Assembly (NCBI GenBank): GCA_017305715.1
Contig: JAFKKG010000015.1
Coordinates: forward strand, 62,001 to 126,000
DNA length: 64,000 nucleotides
Origin: Hyphomicrobiales bacterium
GTDB taxonomy: Bacteria > Pseudomonadota > Alphaproteobacteria > Rhizobiales > Xanthobacteraceae
Direction: 5' to 3'
The notes beneath the pieces were generated by a model. It did no database searches. It was not told where the DNA came from and saw only the letters and a program-made list of their open reading frames with translations. Positions 8,774 to 17,722 of the stretch are shown one piece after another; positions within the stretch are counted from its first letter, which is position 1, and each line of letters starts with the position of its first letter. The position numbers and the translations under genes are program-made.

Positions 8774-9841
8774 TCATTTGAAGAAATGGACAAGCCCGAT
8801 GCTGAGGCCGAGCAGCAGCAGCAGCGACAGCGTGACGGCTGCCGTCACCCTTCCGCCGACCGTCGAGAGCACGCGGACGTCGACGCCGAGGCCGAGGGCG
8901 GCCATCGACAGCACCGTGAGGATCGCCGCGGTTTTTGTCACCGGCGCGACCGCGATATCCGGCACGAGCTGCAGCGAGCGCAACGCCGTGAGTACGAGAA
9001 AGCCGATGATGAACCACGGCACCAGCTTGAACGGACTGATCGCAACCGCCGTGGTCGCGTCGGCATGGCGCTTGCGGCGGTGCGCGGCAAGGAGCGAGAG
9101 CCCGACCACGATCGGCCCCAGCATCAGCACGCGCACCAGTTTCACCAGCGTGCCGATCTGCGTGCTGACGATGCCGGCGGGCACGGTTGCCGCCAGCACT
9201 TGCGGCACGGCATAGACGGTGAGACCCGCCAGAATGCCGTATTGCGTTGCGGACAGGCCGAGCAACGGGATCAGCAGCGGCAGGCCCAGCACCATCAGGA
9301 CGCCGAGGATCGCCGTGAACGAGATCGACGAGGCGACGTCGTCACCATCGGCGCCGATCACGGGCGCCACCGCGGCGATCGCCGAATTGCCGCAGATCGA
9401 ATTGCCGCAGGCGATCAGGATCGACATTTTCGTCGGCAGCCCGAGCATGCGGCTGAGGCCATAGCTGACCGCCAGCATGATGACGACCGTGGCGGCGATC
9501 GCCGCCACCAGGAGATAGCCGGAGGCCACGATCGCGGCAAAGCTGACGGAGGCGCCGAGCAGCATGACGGCAACCTCGAGCAGTTGTTTGGCGCTGAAGG
9601 CGATGCCGGAGCGCCAGCGCTCCGACGGTTGCCAGATCGTGCGAATCGCCATCCCCAGCAGGATCGCGATCACCAGCGCCTCGACATAGGGATGCGCGAA
9701 AAGGTGCTCTTCGACCGACTGGGCGCCAAGCGAAACGGCGGTGATGACGCCGCAGAGGGCGATGCCGGGTATCAGGGCCAGGCTGCGGCCAAGCGCGCCT
9801 GTGGCCGATTTTGTCCCGTCGGATTCGTGTTGTTGCGGCAC
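8774..9841 (-). CDS. YeiH/UPF0324-family integral membrane protein (putative sulfate/anion exporter)
   Basis: A 355-residue, very hydrophobic protein with about ten transmembrane segments. Motifs of the YeiH family are present: ACGNSICGNSAIAAVAPVIGA near residues 155-175 and GLTVYAVPQVLAA. The family is annotated as putative sulfate exporters, but direct evidence is thin. The start is GTG at 9841; no better in-frame ATG lies upstream. It is convergent to the orphan Fis-domain ORF and has no operon partner. Confidence 0.85.
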   Translation of the reverse strand: MPQQHESDGTKSATGALGRSLALIPGIALCGVITAVSLGAQSVEEHLFAHPYVEALVIAILLGMAIRTIWQPSERWRSGIAFSAKQLLEVAVMLLGASVSFAAIVASGYLLVAAIAATVVIMLAVSYGLSRMLGLPTKMSILIACGNSICGNSAIAAVAPVIGADGDDVASSISFTAILGVLMVLGLPLLIPLLGLSATQYGILAGLTVYAVPQVLAATVPAGIVSTQIGTLVKLVRVLMLGPIVVGLSLLAAHRRKRHADATTAVAISPFKLVPWFIIGFLVLTALRSLQLVPDIAVAPVTKTAAILTVLSMAALGLGVDVRVLSTVGGRVTAAVTLSLLLLLGLSIGLVHFFK

Positions 9842-10061
9842 CTGCCCCCCGTTTTGGAGAACAGTTTATGCGCCAGCCTGCCTGGCTTCACCAATAAATT
9901 TTCGTTTCCGCGGGATGGAGAGGGTATTTTTCTTCAAGCCAGCGGTCAGCGCCGGAATGGCCACAGTGTTTTCGAGCGAACGGAGCCCGGTTCGCGCAGC
10001 AATCAGGTTGCCCGAGATTGCGTGGACTGTTCTGCGGTAGAAAACGTCTCAAATCGAGAAT

Positions 10062-10283
10062 CTAGAGCAGCCCGAACAGGCCTTGCGCCCACGCCACGGC
10101 CTGCCCGAAGCTAAAAGCACCTGGTTCGAAATACATCGCGCGTGCCAGCACGATGATACCAACCAGCCCCCAGAACATCCCGACGCCGGCCGATTTCAGC
10201 CAGCTCGACGCGCGCACCGGGGCGGCCGCCGAATCGGCGGTCGGGACCACTTCTCCAAAAGGATCGAAGGCAGGCGGGCTCAT
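10062..10283 (-). CDS. Small membrane protein of unknown function (73 aa)
   Basis: Seventy-three residues with a polar N-terminal third, one clear transmembrane helix near residues 31-50 (GVGMFWGLVGIIVLARAMYF) and a short hydrophobic tail. It starts at an ATG and codon use resembles neighbouring genes, but I recognise no family. It sits alone between yeiH-like and a small plus-strand ORF. Confidence 0.5.
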   Translation of the reverse strand: MSPPAFDPFGEVVPTADSAAAPVRASSWLKSAGVGMFWGLVGIIVLARAMYFEPGAFSFGQAVAWAQGLFGLL

Positions 10284-10489
10284 GGCGGCTTCCGTTGCGC
10301 GGGCCTCTAATGTCGCTCAATCAGGCCTGAAAACAAGGGTAGCGGTATGCAATCTGCGGCCCGAACGTGGAAGCGCCTTTTCCGCCGCGGTCCCGGGAGA
10401 GGCTTTTCTTCTCCTGGCTGGCCATTCATGCCGCTTGACCCGGCCGTATTCCCAGCCACACTGGTACGAATCCGAAACGGGAGCCGCCC

Positions 10490-10723
10490 ATGGTATTTCT
10501 TATCAATGCGCTCGATACATCGGGAACCGTGACCTTGCGGCGGGAGTCCGTGCTGGCCGCGATGAAAAAGGCCGACGAACTGATCTCGGATGGCTGCTGG
10601 GACGTGGAAATCGTGACGCCTGACGGCGCCACCTACCAATCCAGCGAATTCGACCAATTAAGGGAACGGGTGTCAGGCCGCCCAGCACTGTCCGGCGCCG
10701 TCGACGCGCAACACCTGTCCTGA
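10490..10723 (+). CDS. Small hypothetical protein (77 aa)
   Basis: A soluble, acidic protein; residues 1-55 read like a compact alpha/beta fold (MVFLINALDTSGTVTLRRES, then a helix with MKKADELISDGCW, then VEIVTPDGATY). The ATG is preceded by GGGAGCCGCCC. The last 51 nt overlap the 3' end of the convergent SDR gene, so the final 15 or so residues may not be under selection. No family recognised. Confidence 0.5.
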   Translation: MVFLINALDTSGTVTLRRESVLAAMKKADELISDGCWDVEIVTPDGATYQSSEFDQLRERVSGRPALSGAVDAQHLS

Positions 10724-11497
10724 GACGAACGCCCCCATCGGGCCAGCGAACATCTCGACGACGCGTGCGACTTCATCGACGGTGGCGATGCGGTCCAGCG
10801 TGCCGGTCTCGACCATCCTGTTCTGGTCGACCGCGCGTGTCCCCATGAAACGGCCGGTGCGGGTGTCACCCGGCGCGATGCAGTTCACATTGATGTCGTA
10901 GGACCGCAGCTGATCGGCGAGGCAGCGCGTGTAATGCGTCATGCCGGCCTTGGCGACGGCATAGATCGAGCCGTTGGTGCGGCCTTTGAAGGCCGCCACC
11001 GAACCGATGGTGACGATGCGGCCCTGGCGCCGTTTCATCATCTCCTGCGCCACGGCCTGGCAGGTCAGAATCGTGCTGAGCAGGTTGCGGTCGAGCACCG
11101 CGCGCACGTCTTCCTCCTTGATGCCGATGGCGTCGTTCGGATCCGGCTTGCCGCCTTTGGCCGCGATGTCGCCGCCGGCGTTGTGAACGAGGATATCGAT
11201 CGGTCCGAGTTCCTTCATCGTGGTCTCGACCACACGGGCGATATCGGCGCCAAGCGTGAGATCGCCGAGCACGCGAATGGTTTTCACGCCATGCGCCTTG
11301 GCGACATCTTCCGCGACCGCCGTCAGCGTCGATCCCTCGCCATATTCCGCCGGCCCGTTCTCGCGCATGCCGTGGATGGCGACGTCGGCGCCCATGTCGG
11401 CCAGCTTTTCGGCGAAGGCGCGGCCGAGCCCGCGGCCCGCGCCGGTGATCAACGCGACCTTGCCCTTGAGTGCCCGTGCGCCGTCATTCGATGCCAT
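10673..11497 (-). CDS. Short-chain dehydrogenase/reductase
   Basis: A 274-residue SDR with TGAGRGLG (18-25), HNAG, the serine in TIGSVAAF and the YxxxK motif in SIYAVAKAG. An insertion after the cofactor motif (residues about 44-60) is longer than in FabG. The substrate is unknown. It lies between the TetR gene and the small ORF on the same strand as TetR, 109 nt from it, and may belong to the same regulated catabolic locus as the P450 system on the other side. Confidence 0.9.
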   Translation of the reverse strand: MASNDGARALKGKVALITGAGRGLGRAFAEKLADMGADVAIHGMRENGPAEYGEGSTLTAVAEDVAKAHGVKTIRVLGDLTLGADIARVVETTMKELGPIDILVHNAGGDIAAKGGKPDPNDAIGIKEEDVRAVLDRNLLSTILTCQAVAQEMMKRRQGRIVTIGSVAAFKGRTNGSIYAVAKAGMTHYTRCLADQLRSYDINVNCIAPGDTRTGRFMGTRAVDQNRMVETGTLDRIATVDEVARVVEMFAGPMGAFVSGQVLRVDGAGQCWAA

Positions 11498-11606
11498 GAT
11501 GTCTTCTCCAGGATGTGAAAATCAATCCGCTGCGCGTCCAGTCCGATCGCGAGAGCCTGCACAAGACCTATCGGCGCCACCAGCGTGCTTGCCGCGCGCA
11601 ATGCGA

Positions 11607-12245
11607 TTATCGGCCGCTCTTGCCCGCGGCCTGGATCGCAACCGACAGCGCCAGCTTGATCTGCTCGACGATGTCTTCGACCAGTTCTTCCCGGCTGACA
11701 TTGGCAAGCTGGCCGGTGAGCAAGCCCTGTTCGGCCAGCATCACCACGCCGTGCAACGCCGCCCAGATGTGCAAGGCGCTGCGTTCGCGCAGCAATCCGA
11801 TCGCGGGCGCTTCGAGGGATTCCAGCAGCAGCTCGAAGGTTTCCATCCCGGCAACGTGCAGCTCGCTGCCTTTGGGGGCGCTGGCCATGATTCGCGAGGC
11901 GAACATCAGGCGGTAGATGCCGTTGCGGCGGAGACCGAATTCGAGCGTCGCCTGTGCAAAGCGCGACAGCTTCGAGCGTTTCGATGGCTTGCTGATCGAC
12001 TCGCGCATGATCGCGCTGAACTGGCGGAACGCCGCAGCCGTTACCGCCAGCAGCAATGCTTCGCGGTCGGCGAAATGCTTGTAGGGCGCGGGCTGCGAGA
12101 CGCCGAGCTTCTTGGCGAGCGCACTGATGCTGATCGCCTCCGGTCCACCAAGCTCTGCTTCCTGCAGGGCCGCGTTCACCAGGGCATCGCGGAGATCCCC
12201 ATGGTGGTAGGTGTTGAGCGGTTTTCGGGCGAGACGGGGCGGCAT
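11607..12245 (-). CDS. TetR-family transcriptional regulator
   Basis: A 212-residue repressor with the N-terminal TetR HTH (residues about 14-60; ISALAKKLGVSQPAPYKHF) and a C-terminal ligand domain. It is divergent from the ferredoxin-P450 operon, and two copies of the element TGTAAT-N4-TATAACTT lie between them, one 5 nt upstream of its own start. It probably represses both sides and responds to a substrate of the P450 or of the SDR downstream. Confidence 0.92.
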   Translation of the reverse strand: MPPRLARKPLNTYHHGDLRDALVNAALQEAELGGPEAISISALAKKLGVSQPAPYKHFADREALLLAVTAAAFRQFSAIMRESISKPSKRSKLSRFAQATLEFGLRRNGIYRLMFASRIMASAPKGSELHVAGMETFELLLESLEAPAIGLLRERSALHIWAALHGVVMLAEQGLLTGQLANVSREELVEDIVEQIKLALSVAIQAAGKSGR

Positions 12246-12250
12246 TTGAG

Positions 12251-12315
12251 TGTAATGCTCTATAACTTTCCGCTTGACAGCACAACCGCATCGATAATGT
12301 AATAGGATATAACTT
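12251..12315. promoter_or_regulatory. Paired operators of the divergent TetR regulator
   Basis: TGTAAT-N4-TATAACTT occurs at 12251-12268 and again at 12298-12315, 47 bp apart and otherwise different in the spacer (gctc and agga). Read on the minus strand each is an imperfect palindrome (GTTATA, 3 nt, then TATTAC or CATTAC), as expected for a TetR site. The first copy abuts the tetR start; the second covers the -10 region of the P450 promoter. Confidence 0.65.
12274..12303 (+). promoter_or_regulatory. Predicted promoter of the ferredoxin-P450 operon
   Basis: TTGACA at 12274-12279 and TGTAAT at 12298-12303 are separated by 18 nt, matching a housekeeping promoter at 6/6 and 5/6. The -10 hexamer is the first half of the second TetR-type element, so repressor binding would block it. 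Confidence 0.5.
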
Positions 12316-12407
12316 GAAGAGGCGGGCCGGCCGCGTCCGGCACCGCCCAGTCAACATGAGGAAATGCGACGCGCCGGCTGAGCGCGTGGCCTTGAGGAGT
12401 ACTCGCG

Positions 12408-12617
12408 ATGCCGGGAAAGCTGAAGATCCGCGTCGACCAGGACAAATGTCAGGGCCATGCGCGCTGCAAGTCGCTGGCGCCGGAACTGTTCGACCTCGAC
12501 GAATACGGCAATGCCCACGAGGCCGGCGACGGCTCGGTGCCTGCGGGCCTGGAAGACAAGGCCTGGCTCGCCCAGACCAATTGCCCCGAAATGGCGATCG
12601 AAGTCACGGAAGAATAA
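12408..12617 (+). CDS. Ferredoxin of the [3Fe-4S] P450-partner type
   Basis: A 69-residue ferredoxin with the cluster motif CQGHARC (Cys-x2-His-x2-Cys) near residue 15 and a distal NCPEMAI cysteine. A His where a fourth Cys would be is typical of [3Fe-4S] ferredoxins that donate electrons to bacterial cytochromes P450. The P450 gene starts 74 nt downstream. No ferredoxin reductase is encoded nearby, so a reductase from elsewhere must be used. Confidence 0.9.
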   Translation: MPGKLKIRVDQDKCQGHARCKSLAPELFDLDEYGNAHEAGDGSVPAGLEDKAWLAQTNCPEMAIEVTEE

Positions 12618-12691
12618 GCGAGGCCTGGCAGCAATCCGGGTCCTTGAAATCAGTCTAGTCCAGAGCGAACCAGGCGAGAGGAATTTGCGCG

Positions 12692-13912
12692 ATGTCCGAT
12701 TCCGTCAGCATCATGCCCGAACATCCCCCCGTGACCGATTGGGTCAACGATTTCGATCACACCGATCCGCGCTGGACCGAAAATCCGTTTCCGATCTGGG
12801 ACGAGTTGCGCAGCGAATGCCCGGTGGTTCACACCAAGCGCTTTCTCGGCTGCTATCTGCCGACCACCTACCAGGCGGTAAAGGAAATCGCCTACGACAC
12901 CGAGCATTTCTCTTCCCGCCGCGTCATCGTGCGCGACGTGCGCCCCGAGCAGACGGCGTCGGCGCCGCCGATCACGTCCGATCCGCCCGAGCACAAGCCC
13001 GCCAAGCAATTATTGCTTCCGCCGTTCACGCCGGATGCGATGAAGAAGCTGGAGCCGCGGGTGCGCGCCATCTGCAACGAGCTGATCGACGAATTCATCG
13101 CCGACGGCAAATGCGATGCCGCGGCGCGCTACACCAAGCACATCCCGGTACGCGCCATCGCGCATATGCTGGGAATCCCCGAAAAGGACGGCGACCTCTT
13201 CATCAAATGGATTCATGCCATCCTCGAGCTCGGCATCAAGGACGACAACGCCCTGATGGGCGCCGTACAGGAGATGGGCGCCTATTTTGCCGGCCACATT
13301 CAGCATCGCAGGACGAACCCGACCGACGACCTGATCTCGACCTTGATGAACGCGCGCGACAAGGACGGCCAGCCGCTCTCCGACATGCACGTGCTGGGCT
13401 CGCTGCGGCTGCTTTTGATCGCCGGCATCGACACCACCTGGAGCGCGATCGGCTCCTCGCTGTGGCATCTGGCGAACACGCCGGCCGACCGCGATCGCCT
13501 GATCGCGGAGCCGGAACTGATGCCGGTCGCGATCGAGGAATTTTTGCGGGCCTATTCGCCGGTGACGATGGCGCGCGAAGTGATGAAGGAAACCACGATC
13601 AGCGGCTGCCCGGTGAAGCCGGGCAACATGGTGCTGCTGTCGTTCCCGGCCGCCAACCGCGATCCCGCGATGTTCCCGGATGCCGACAAGGTGGTGATCG
13701 ACCGCAAGGAAAATCGCCATGCCGCGTTCGGTCTTGGCATTCACCGCTGCGTCGGCTCCAACCTCGCGCGCATGGAAATGACGGTCGCGATCGAGGAATG
13801 GCTGAAGCGGATTCCGGATTTCAAGCTCGATCCGGCCGGCAAGGTCACCTGGTCGGAAGGCACGGTCCGTGGTCCGCGCCAGCTTCCTGTTCTGTTCGGC
13901 AAGAAGAACTGA
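12692..13912 (+). CDS. Cytochrome P450 monooxygenase
   Basis: A 406-residue soluble P450. The heme-binding loop is FGLGIHRCVGSNLARME with the thiolate ligand Cys353; the I-helix oxygen-activation motif is AGIDTTWS, and the K-helix ExxR is EEFLR. Together with the ferredoxin upstream it forms a three-component hydroxylase lacking its reductase gene. TetR control fits an inducible catabolic enzyme. The substrate cannot be told from the sequence. Confidence 0.93.
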   Translation: MSDSVSIMPEHPPVTDWVNDFDHTDPRWTENPFPIWDELRSECPVVHTKRFLGCYLPTTYQAVKEIAYDTEHFSSRRVIVRDVRPEQTASAPPITSDPPEHKPAKQLLLPPFTPDAMKKLEPRVRAICNELIDEFIADGKCDAAARYTKHIPVRAIAHMLGIPEKDGDLFIKWIHAILELGIKDDNALMGAVQEMGAYFAGHIQHRRTNPTDDLISTLMNARDKDGQPLSDMHVLGSLRLLLIAGIDTTWSAIGSSLWHLANTPADRDRLIAEPELMPVAIEEFLRAYSPVTMAREVMKETTISGCPVKPGNMVLLSFPAANRDPAMFPDADKVVIDRKENRHAAFGLGIHRCVGSNLARMEMTVAIEEWLKRIPDFKLDPAGKVTWSEGTVRGPRQLPVLFGKKN

Positions 13913-13963
13913 CCGCGTTCTGCCATGCGGTGCGCCGGCGGTTTGGCCGGAGCGCCGGCATCG

Positions 13964-14932
13964 CTACTTGATTTCGATCTTGGCTTCCCGGGCGACCACT
14001 TTCCAGGCCTCGATGTCGCTGGCGTTGATGTCGCGCTGCTTCTCGCCTGCGATGAAGTCGGCGGTGACGCCGAGCGCGATCAGCTTCTCCGTCATGTCGG
14101 ATTCGGCGATCGAATCCTTCAGCGCGGCCGAAAGCTTTTTCGCGGCGATGTCGGGAATGCCTGCGGGCGCGTACATGACCCAGGATAGGCTGCGTTCGAA
14201 ATCGATGCCCTGGTCCTTGTAGCTCGCAACGTCAGGCAGGCTTGGCGAGCGGTCCCCGCATGTGCCGAGCGCCTTCAATTGTCCGTCCTTCACCAGCGGC
14301 GTCGCCGTCGCCATGTCCAGCGTGCCGAGCTTGATGTGGCCTCCGATCAGGTCGTTGGCAAGCTTGGCCGCGCCGCTGAACGGCACATGCTCGAGCCGAA
14401 TGCCGGCCTTCTGCGACAGGATTTCCGCGCAGAAATGTCCGGTCGAGCCGACGCCCCAGGTGCCGTACTGGATCTGATCGCCCTTCTTGGCCATCGCGAT
14501 CAGGCCGCGCAAATCATTGGCCGGAAAATCCTTTGCGGCCACCAGCAGGATCGCCGAGGTCCCGATCCGTCCGATGACCGTAAAATCCTTGATCGGATCG
14601 TAGGGCAGGCTCGCATAGGATGCGGGCGCCAGGACGTGCGTGGTCATGCCGCCGATCATGATGGTGTAGCCATCCGCCGGCGAGGTTGCGACCATCTGCG
14701 TGCCGATGGTGCCGGCTGCGCCCGTGCGATTTTCGACATAGATGGTCTGCCCCAGGCGCTTGCCCATCTTGTCGGCCAGGAGGCGGCCGATGACATCGCC
14801 GCCGCCGCCGGCCGCGAACGGCAGCAGCATCTTGATTTTTCTGTTGGGGTAGTCGCTAGCGTCTTCGGCCCGTGCCGAACCGGCGGCCAATACGAGCGTG
14901 AGCAATGCCAGCATTGTCGTGCGGAAATTCAT
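13964..14932 (-). CDS. Bug (TctC-family) tripartite tricarboxylate transporter receptor
   Basis: A 322-residue periplasmic protein with a signal peptide (residues 1-24, LTLVLAAGSARA) and Bug-family motifs (YPNRKIKMLLPFAAGGGGDV, VENRTGAAGTIG). The ATG at 14932 is chosen because AAAGGAG lies 6 nt before it. The usual membrane partners TctA and TctB are not present, so it is an orphan receptor, as is common for Bug proteins; it may bind the P450 substrate or a related acid. Confidence 0.9.
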   Translation of the reverse strand: MNFRTTMLALLTLVLAAGSARAEDASDYPNRKIKMLLPFAAGGGGDVIGRLLADKMGKRLGQTIYVENRTGAAGTIGTQMVATSPADGYTIMIGGMTTHVLAPASYASLPYDPIKDFTVIGRIGTSAILLVAAKDFPANDLRGLIAMAKKGDQIQYGTWGVGSTGHFCAEILSQKAGIRLEHVPFSGAAKLANDLIGGHIKLGTLDMATATPLVKDGQLKALGTCGDRSPSLPDVASYKDQGIDFERSLSWVMYAPAGIPDIAAKKLSAALKDSIAESDMTEKLIALGVTADFIAGEKQRDINASDIEAWKVVAREAKIEIK

Positions 14933-15016
14933 ACACAACTCCTTTGGGTTTCCCGATGTTTTGTTTTTGTTGGGTCGTCGTCAAAGCAGGCAGGTCAGCG
15001 GGGCGGTTCTTTCAAC

Positions 15017-16057
15017 TCATGTGGCGTGGGGCGCGGCGCAGGAATGCCGCAGGATGAATCGTGTCGGCAGATAGACCGGCCTTGTATCGCGGGGCTGATC
15101 GCCGCCGCGCACGCGCTCCAGCAGGATTTTTGCGGCGATCCTGCCGACTTCCGCCAGGTCCCATGTCAGTGAGCTGATCGCCGGGGTGGCGTGCCGGGCC
15201 AGATCGGTATCGCCGATACACACCAGCGAGATGTCATGGGGATAGCGGATGCCGTTGCTGGCGAATGCGTCCATCACGCTGGCGAGCATGTGCGTTCCCA
15301 GCGTGATGATGGCGGTCGGTGGCGCAGGGCCTTGCAGCAACTGGCAGACGTCGCTGAACGCGATGCCGGAGCCGTGCACCTGCGGGCGGACGAGATCGAG
15401 ATCGACGCCAAGCCCGGCCTCGACATGCGCCTGCCGATAGCCGGCTACCCGCTCGGTGCTTGGGAGCACCGCCGCGGGTCCGGTCAGCAGCGCGATGCGG
15501 CGATGGCCGAGCCCGATGAGATGGCGCGTCACCTCGAGCCCGCCGCCGCGATGATCGACGCGCACCGACGGCGCGCCCGGCACCTCGCGGTCGATGCCGA
15601 CGCAGGGCAGGTCGAGCGTGGCGAGCGCGCCGGTAAAAGCCTTGTGGGCGTTATCGCCGGCGAACAGCAGCAATCCATCCATCCGGCGGCGGCGGACCGC
15701 AGAGATGAACGCGGTTTCGCGTTCCTCGGCGTGCCGTGTCGCGCCGAGCATCAGGACGTAACCGGCGCGCTGCAATTCCTCTTCCGCGGCGTTGACCATC
15801 TCGCTGTAGAGCGGGTTGGAGATATCCGAGACCATGCAGCCGATCGTGTTGCTCGCGCGCGAGCGCAGCGCTTGCGCGGCCGAATGCGGCTCGAACCCCA
15901 GGCGATCCACCACGCGCATGATCCGGGCGTGCAGTTCGGGACTCGTATGCGGCTCGCGGTTCAGCACCCGGCTGACGCTGGAGACGGATACGCCGGCCTG
16001 GGCGGCGACATCGCGAATGGTCGGCCGTGAGGATGGGGTCGGCTGGGTTCTGGCCAT
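15017..16057 (-). CDS. LacI-family transcriptional regulator
   Basis: A 346-residue regulator with the LacI HTH (TIRDVAAQAGVSVSSVSRVL, residues about 13-32) followed by a periplasmic-binding-protein-like sensor domain. The ATG at 16057 (MARTQPTPSSRPT) places the HTH at the usual position; the open frame extends 26 codons upstream but without similarity. It is divergent from an SDR gene, and LacI-type palindromes lie between them, so it very likely controls the 16.3-18.8 kb operon. Confidence 0.92.
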   Translation of the reverse strand: MARTQPTPSSRPTIRDVAAQAGVSVSSVSRVLNREPHTSPELHARIMRVVDRLGFEPHSAAQALRSRASNTIGCMVSDISNPLYSEMVNAAEEELQRAGYVLMLGATRHAEERETAFISAVRRRRMDGLLLFAGDNAHKAFTGALATLDLPCVGIDREVPGAPSVRVDHRGGGLEVTRHLIGLGHRRIALLTGPAAVLPSTERVAGYRQAHVEAGLGVDLDLVRPQVHGSGIAFSDVCQLLQGPAPPTAIITLGTHMLASVMDAFASNGIRYPHDISLVCIGDTDLARHATPAISSLTWDLAEVGRIAAKILLERVRGGDQPRDTRPVYLPTRFILRHSCAAPHAT

Positions 16058-16133
16058 CGCTCCTGCTTGCCCGCTTGCTCGTCCCAAATGCCTAGATTTG
16101 CTGGCATTCGAGCCCTGTTGGCGCGGAATCGGC

Positions 16134-16220
16134 ACGTTTCTGGAAACGTTATTGTAGTATCTTCTCCTACTAATATTGACATTGATGGAAACATCAAGCT
16201 CAATTGTGGAAACGTTTCCA
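16134..16220. promoter_or_regulatory. LacI-family operators in the divergent intergenic region
   Basis: TGGAAACGTTTCCA at 16207-16220 is a perfect 14-bp palindrome of the classical LacI/GalR type with a central CG. A second site at 16134-16149 is the 16-bp palindrome ACGTTTCTGGAAACGT, sharing GGAAACGT. A third, weaker palindrome (TTGATG-4 nt-CATCAA) lies at 16182-16197. The two strong sites are 72 bp apart, which would allow looping between the regulator gene and the SDR operon. Confidence 0.75.
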
Positions 16221-16255
16221 AGAAGCAGGCGGAACCGGGCCTGGGAGGATTTGGC

Positions 16256-17068
16256 GTGAGCAGGCCTGAGATGAAGCGGCGGGTCGAGGGCAAGGTCGCC
16301 TTGGTGACCGGCGCTGCCAACGGCATCGGGCGTAGTGCCGTCCTCGTGCTGGCGCGCGAGGGTGCAAAAATCGTCGCCACCGATCTGCAGGACGAAAACG
16401 GCGACCGCCTGCTGCGCGAACTACGCGAGGACGGCTGCGATGCGGAATATTTCCATCACGACGTGACCAGCGAGCAGGACTGGCAGTCCGTCATCGCCAA
16501 AACCAAAGCCTGGTTTGGCCGGCTGGACGTTCTCGTCAACAACGCCGGAATCGGCCTGTCCAGTCCGGTCGTCGACATGTCGCTCGCCGATTGGCGCCGG
16601 CAGGTCGCCGTCAACCTCGATGGCGTCTTCCTCGGCGTCAAGACGGCGCTGCCCCTGATGCGGGAAGGCGGTGGCGGCAGCATCATCAACGTCTCCTCGA
16701 TCGCGGGCATCAAGGCGTCGCCGAACGTGTCCGGCTATTGCGCGACCAAGGGCGGCGTCCGTCTCTTCACCAAATCCGTCGCACTGGAATGCGCCGCCGC
16801 CAAAGACGGCGTGCGGGTCAATTCGCTTCACCCCGGCATCACCGAAACCGCGATCTGGGACACGCTGATCGGCACCGCCGAGGAAGGCTCGAATTCGGGG
16901 CCGCCGCGCGGCGCGACGCTGGACAAGCTGACCGCCCGCGCGGTGCCGCTCGGTTTCAAGGCGGCGCCGGAAGATATCGCGAGCGGCATTCTGTGGCTCG
17001 CCAGCGACGAGAGCCGCTACGTCACGGGCACCGAACTCGTGATCGACGGCGGCCGTTCGATCGGTTGA
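16256..17068 (+). CDS. Short-chain dehydrogenase/reductase, first gene of a LacI-controlled operon
   Basis: A 270-residue SDR with TGAANGIG, NNAGIG, the serine in NVSSIAG and YxxxK in SGYCATKGG. The GTG at 16256 is taken as start because GGGAGGA lies 6 nt before it; an ATG at 16271 is the alternative. The open frame extends upstream through the operators, which is not coding. It likely oxidises a secondary alcohol in the pathway encoded by the genes that follow. Confidence 0.9.
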   Translation: MSRPEMKRRVEGKVALVTGAANGIGRSAVLVLAREGAKIVATDLQDENGDRLLRELREDGCDAEYFHHDVTSEQDWQSVIAKTKAWFGRLDVLVNNAGIGLSSPVVDMSLADWRRQVAVNLDGVFLGVKTALPLMREGGGGSIINVSSIAGIKASPNVSGYCATKGGVRLFTKSVALECAAAKDGVRVNSLHPGITETAIWDTLIGTAEEGSNSGPPRGATLDKLTARAVPLGFKAAPEDIASGILWLASDESRYVTGTELVIDGGRSIG

Positions 17069-17148
17069 TGCGCGCGCCGCCGGTGGAGTGAACAACAGGG
17101 GCGGCGATCCGCAACAGGCGGGCGAACGTCGTCGATAGGGAGGTAAGC

Positions 17149-17682
17149 ATGAGTCGTATCTTTGGCGCCGTCTGTCAGAACGGCTATGTGGTGCGGGACA
17201 TCCGCGCCGCGATGGATCACTGGATCAACGTGATGGGCGTCGGCCCCTGGTTCTACATCGACCGGGTCAAGACCGACTGGTTCCGGCATCGTGGTGCCGA
17301 GTCCGCTGTTGAGATGAGCATCGCGCTCGCCAATTCCGGCGATCTCCAGATCGAACTCATCCAACAGAGGAACGACGCGCCTTCGATGTACAAGGAATTT
17401 CTCGATTCGGGGCGCGAAGGCATGCAGCACATGTCGTATTGGACCAGGGACTATCATGGCCTCTACGACCGCGCGCTGTCGCTGGGCTACAAGGTCGGGC
17501 ACGAAGGCCAGATCGGCGGCGAGCAAGGCCGTTTCTGCTATTTCGATACGCAATCCCATCCCGGCACGGTGATCGAGATATCCGACATCAGCGGCGGCAA
17601 GGGACGGTTCTTCGAGCACGTCAAGAAGGTAGCCGACGGCTGGGACGGCTCCGATCCGATCCGCGACGTCAAGCCAAGGTAA
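17149..17682 (+). CDS. VOC-superfamily (glyoxalase/dioxygenase fold) protein
   Basis: A 177-residue protein with vicinal-oxygen-chelate motifs: the N-terminal FGAVCQNGYVVRDIRAAMDH, a GMQHMSYWTRDY strand with a candidate metal-binding His, and HPGTVIEISD near the C-terminus with a candidate Glu ligand. Members include lyases, isomerases and ring-cleavage dioxygenases. It sits 80 nt after the SDR and 40 nt before the next gene. Specific reaction unknown. Confidence 0.8.
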   Translation: MSRIFGAVCQNGYVVRDIRAAMDHWINVMGVGPWFYIDRVKTDWFRHRGAESAVEMSIALANSGDLQIELIQQRNDAPSMYKEFLDSGREGMQHMSYWTRDYHGLYDRALSLGYKVGHEGQIGGEQGRFCYFDTQSHPGTVIEISDISGGKGRFFEHVKKVADGWDGSDPIRDVKPR

Positions 17683-17722
17683 CCCGTCGGCAAGAAAAAC
17701 AGAAAACGCAAAGGAAACGCGA

